DNA from: Prevotella sp.
GTDB taxonomy: Bacteria > Bacteroidota > Bacteroidia > Bacteroidales > Bacteroidaceae
Assembly: GCA_017645645.1 (NCBI GenBank)
Contig: JAGCOB010000009.1
Location: forward strand, 53,898-117,897
Length of the DNA: 64,000 bases
Direction: 5' to 3'
Made by a program: the position numbers and the translations under genes. Under the pieces are notes generated by a model. That model made no database searches and was not told the origin of the DNA. It saw only the letters and a list, made by a program, of their open reading frames with translations. Numbering within the stretch: the first letter of the stretch is position 1; each line of letters starts with the position of its first letter. Positions 61,681-64,000 of this stretch are shown in pieces.

Positions 61681-63363
61681 TCAAGCTGATGCAATGAGTA
61701 GCCTGCCTTTACCTGCAAGAGGGGCTTCGATGCGCAGGCTACGTGCACGGAGGAGAATTTCCATGCCAATCTCACCGTAAGGCAGGTGACAATAAGTGCT
61801 CTCTGGCACCAGTATTCTACCACCCTCACACAATTTACTTAATAACATAAAGACCTGTTGAGAAAAGCTCTCTGCATCGGCAAAGGTCTCTGGACGACTG
61901 AGATCTACAATGACGTTGTTGTAACAGTCGTATGCTGAAGACAGACCTTCACTATTGACAACAACAGCACCTGGAGCCTCTGTCTCGGTGTCACTGAATA
62001 CCAATGTACTACCGTGGCAGTCAACTTCCTTCATAAGTTCCTTAATCGGAATGCGTGAGACTTGGGCAGACTTCTCTGACTTAATCTGGTTGAACAGCAT
62101 CTCGGGAAATTTCATCTCCAGCATATGCAGGAAGGCACAGTCCTCCTTCACTTGGCGTTCATCGTCATGAACCAAATAGACAACGCCGCCTGTCGTCTCC
62201 AAGTCACGTGTACGGGTCAGGAACGGGTCACGCCCCAGCCGATCGAACACACTATAACAGTAACTGGGCAACTGGCGCACCAGTTGCAGAACGGGAGCCG
62301 ACTCCAGCGTGACATCGTTTGGCAGGATAAACAATTTGATGACACCCTTGCGCATCGGACGATATGGTTTCAAGCGTTCCTGCTCGAACTTGACGGGATC
62401 GAGGTAAGAGTCGAGGGCTGAGTCCGTTTCATGCTGGCCAAAGATCTTCTCCAGAAACTGTCGTGTCAGACCAGCACCCATAGGACGGCAGTTAACTTCA
62501 ATGAGTACAGGTCCCTTCTCGTCAACCATATACTCACCATGTACGGGACCGTATTGGATACCGATAGCGTCCAGCACGTCATAGGCATAGCGCACAATGG
62601 CAGATTCGCCCACGTCCAAATGGGTCATCGTCTCACCGTAGTTGTAGATATTACTGCCGTTCATTTGCAGCTTGTCATAGAAGCACATCGACACCAAACG
62701 GTGCTTGCCGGCACATGATACGGTATTGACAATATACTCCTTTCCGATGATGCGCTCCTGCATGAGGATGTCGCCCACGTTCTCGTCACTCGCAGACAGA
62801 GCCAGTTCCGTACGCACGGCAGCCATCAACTCGTCAAGCCCGTTGCAGAGATGTAAGCCCTGCGTAGCAGCACCACGTACACGCTTGATAACGGTGTGCG
62901 GGGTACCAAGTTCCTTGTAGAAAGCCTCCGCTTCAGCCTCACTACGGACAATACGTCCACGGATATAGCGTATGCCGTAGTCGGCGAGAGCCTGTTGCAT
63001 CTCGTTCTTTCGCGTCATCTTACCAATAATGGACCACGGGTTACTGGGGAGTCCGAGGTCAGAACCCAGACGGGTGGCCAGTTCGACACCGAACTCACTG
63101 CCTGCCACAACGACCACAGGATTGTATTTCCGTACCTCTTCCAGAATAACGTTATAATCCTTATTGGCTCTGATACAGGGTGTTCCTTCGGGAAGTCGCT
63201 GACGAGCCATCTCCTGAGCCTCCAGAATCGGGATACGATCTTCATCGGTTCCAGGATACATGGCCTCTACCACTACAGGCTGATAGCCCCGTGCTATTGC
63301 ATCCTCCACGTAATTAAATCCCGTGGAGAGGATCTCAACTATGACAATATGCTTTTTCATCAT
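61681..63363 (-). CDS. ATP-grasp ligase fused to a methyltransferase-like C-terminal fragment
   Basis: 560 aa. The first 400 or so residues form an ATP-grasp enzyme of the amino-acid/dipeptide ligase type: N-terminal Rossmann-like HIVIVEILSTGFNYVEDAIARGY, the lysine-containing HTVIKRVRGAATQG, and the metal-binding VHGEYMVDEKGPVLIEVNCRPMG. The last 90 residues (YDCYNNVIVDLSRPETFADAESF to LRIEAPLAGKGRLLIAS) look like the end of a class I methyltransferase or an associated domain, without a complete SAM-binding motif. It probably joins an amino acid to a carboxylate or another amino acid; the product is unknown. The frame is open and not overlapped. Confidence 0.75.
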   Translation of the reverse strand: MMKKHIVIVEILSTGFNYVEDAIARGYQPVVVEAMYPGTDEDRIPILEAQEMARQRLPEGTPCIRANKDYNVILEEVRKYNPVVVVAGSEFGVELATRLGSDLGLPSNPWSIIGKMTRKNEMQQALADYGIRYIRGRIVRSEAEAEAFYKELGTPHTVIKRVRGAATQGLHLCNGLDELMAAVRTELALSASDENVGDILMQERIIGKEYIVNTVSCAGKHRLVSMCFYDKLQMNGSNIYNYGETMTHLDVGESAIVRYAYDVLDAIGIQYGPVHGEYMVDEKGPVLIEVNCRPMGAGLTRQFLEKIFGQHETDSALDSYLDPVKFEQERLKPYRPMRKGVIKLFILPNDVTLESAPVLQLVRQLPSYCYSVFDRLGRDPFLTRTRDLETTGGVVYLVHDDERQVKEDCAFLHMLEMKFPEMLFNQIKSEKSAQVSRIPIKELMKEVDCHGSTLVFSDTETEAPGAVVVNSEGLSSAYDCYNNVIVDLSRPETFADAESFSQQVFMLLSKLCEGGRILVPESTYCHLPYGEIGMEILLRARSLRIEAPLAGKGRLLIASA

Positions 63364-63382
63364 CTACAATTAATACTTTCTA

Positions 63383-64000
63383 TTAGAATATAAATCCGCT
63401 CCTCCGCAAGACACTCATGACTTCACGTGCATCCTGTATTCCGCCTTTCATGATGATGTTTACCATACCTACGATATCCGTCACGTTTACGTCACCGTCC
63501 TGGTTGACATCGGCAGCGTACTTGTTGAAGTCATCTGACGGCTTGACCATGATATAGTTCACCGTTGCCACGATGTCCGTCACATTCACGACACCATCAC
63601 CATTGGCATCGCCTAGGATGTAGGCAGGTTTATTCTTCTTGATGATTACCTCTTGAGCCGGGTTACCATTTTTATCCTCCAAACGTTTGTCGGCAGTATC
63701 ATACACACCTCCCTCTGGTGTTTCGATGTAACAATCCGTTAGCGTCACAGACTTCCAACCACGAATAGGACTCCAGCCCTCTACCGTTACATCGGAGTTG
63801 GTGATGCTTAATGAATTTCCATCATTATGGCTATATAATGTTTTTTTAACCGATATAGCAGAATTGACAATGCTCAAATTATTGCCCGTGCACCATAGAT
63901 TTCCGACAATATTTACGTTTGCCTCTGAAAATGTCAAATCAGCAGCCTCCTGATAGACGGCATTATTATTCGCTGTTGTGATTAACGTCAGTTGTGATGA
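63383..64000 (-). CDS. C-terminal part of a secreted protein with dockerin repeats, 5' end off the window
   Basis: The frame is open to the right edge, so the N-terminus lies outside. The visible part is a run of beta-strand repeats (NLSIVNSAISV, SLSITNSDVTVEGW, VTLTDCYIETPEGG) as in right-handed beta-helix or adhesin-like proteins. Two dockerin type I calcium repeats follow: GDANGDGVVNVTDIVATVNYIM and ADVNQDGDVNVTDIVGMVN. The end (VLRRSGFIF) has no type IX secretion signal. A TTG at 63937 is an apparent start only. The two Asp-rich loops keep all expected calcium ligands. Confidence 0.8.
   Translation of the reverse strand, partial: SSQLTLITTANNNAVYQEAADLTFSEANVNIVGNLWCTGNNLSIVNSAISVKKTLYSHNDGNSLSITNSDVTVEGWSPIRGWKSVTLTDCYIETPEGGVYDTADKRLEDKNGNPAQEVIIKKNKPAYILGDANGDGVVNVTDIVATVNYIMVKPSDDFNKYAADVNQDGDVNVTDIVGMVNIIMKGGIQDAREVMSVLRRSGFIF

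Overview
The window looks like chromosomal DNA from a Bacteroidota gut or oral anaerobe, most likely a Prevotellaceae member (Prevotella/Segatella-like). Evidence seen directly: a SusC/SusD pair, a BspA-like leucine-rich-repeat surface protein, a dockerin-tailed secreted protein, TonB-dependent receptors, and many promoters of the Bacteroidota type (TTTG, 19-21 nt, TAnnTTTG) in front of confident genes. No rRNA, tRNA, CRISPR array or transposase gene was recognised. The species assignment is inference.

Layout. 1-1957: BspA-like surface protein running off the left edge, plus a short lipoprotein fragment. 1974-3992: AT-rich DUF262/HNH (GmrSD-like) putative defence gene. 3993-5030: 1 kb without genes, packed with direct, inverted and 22-bp tandem repeats. 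5031-10020: VanW protein, a TPR-like exported protein and gyrA. 10106-14310: clpC (behind a sigma-54-type promoter) and gdhA. 14389-16725: OmpR-type two-component pair with a striking inverted repeat around its promoter. 16797-33027: tightly packed minus-strand run of ten genes: zinc-ribbon protein, membrane Ser/Thr kinase, four-module AAA ATPase, FHA protein, PP2C phosphatase, metA, U32 peptidase, zinc-ribbon lipoprotein, hemG and a TonB receptor. 33051-37119: pepO and an ABC-F ATPase. 37161-42441: tex, then a LuxR-type regulator with two sulfur-amino-acid PLP enzymes. 42405-44534: tcdA, a lipoprotein and a broken pfkA. 44644-57895: a ten-ORF plus-strand locus that begins with a cysteine-run leader peptide. 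57953-64000: amino-acid symporter, LD-carboxypeptidase, infC-rpmI-rplT, an ATP-grasp fusion and the C-terminal part of a dockerin protein.

Best candidate for an undescribed system: 44644-57895. A leader peptide with five consecutive Cys codons precedes a solute-binding-like protein, SusC/SusD, two adjacent UroD-family proteins that carry export signals, a Tat-type exported protein resembling L-2-amino-thiazoline-4-carboxylate hydrolase, an exported M20 amidohydrolase, a YtkA/FixH-like lipoprotein and a receptor with the CxxxM and HxM motifs of copper receptors. I infer a cell-envelope pathway that captures and degrades a sulfur (possibly copper-binding) compound to release cysteine, with expression tuned to cysteine supply. 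The second candidate is the kinase / AAA / FHA / PP2C cluster at 24424-32993, a self-contained phospho-signalling module.

A third theme is short repeat DNA inside reading frames. The U32 peptidase gene holds a 22-bp tandem repeat read in all three frames, plus a second dispersed repeat. tex, gyrA and the ABC-F gene hold other low-complexity repeats. The 22-bp repeat in the U32 gene is the same family as the array in the gene-free region near 4.7 kb.
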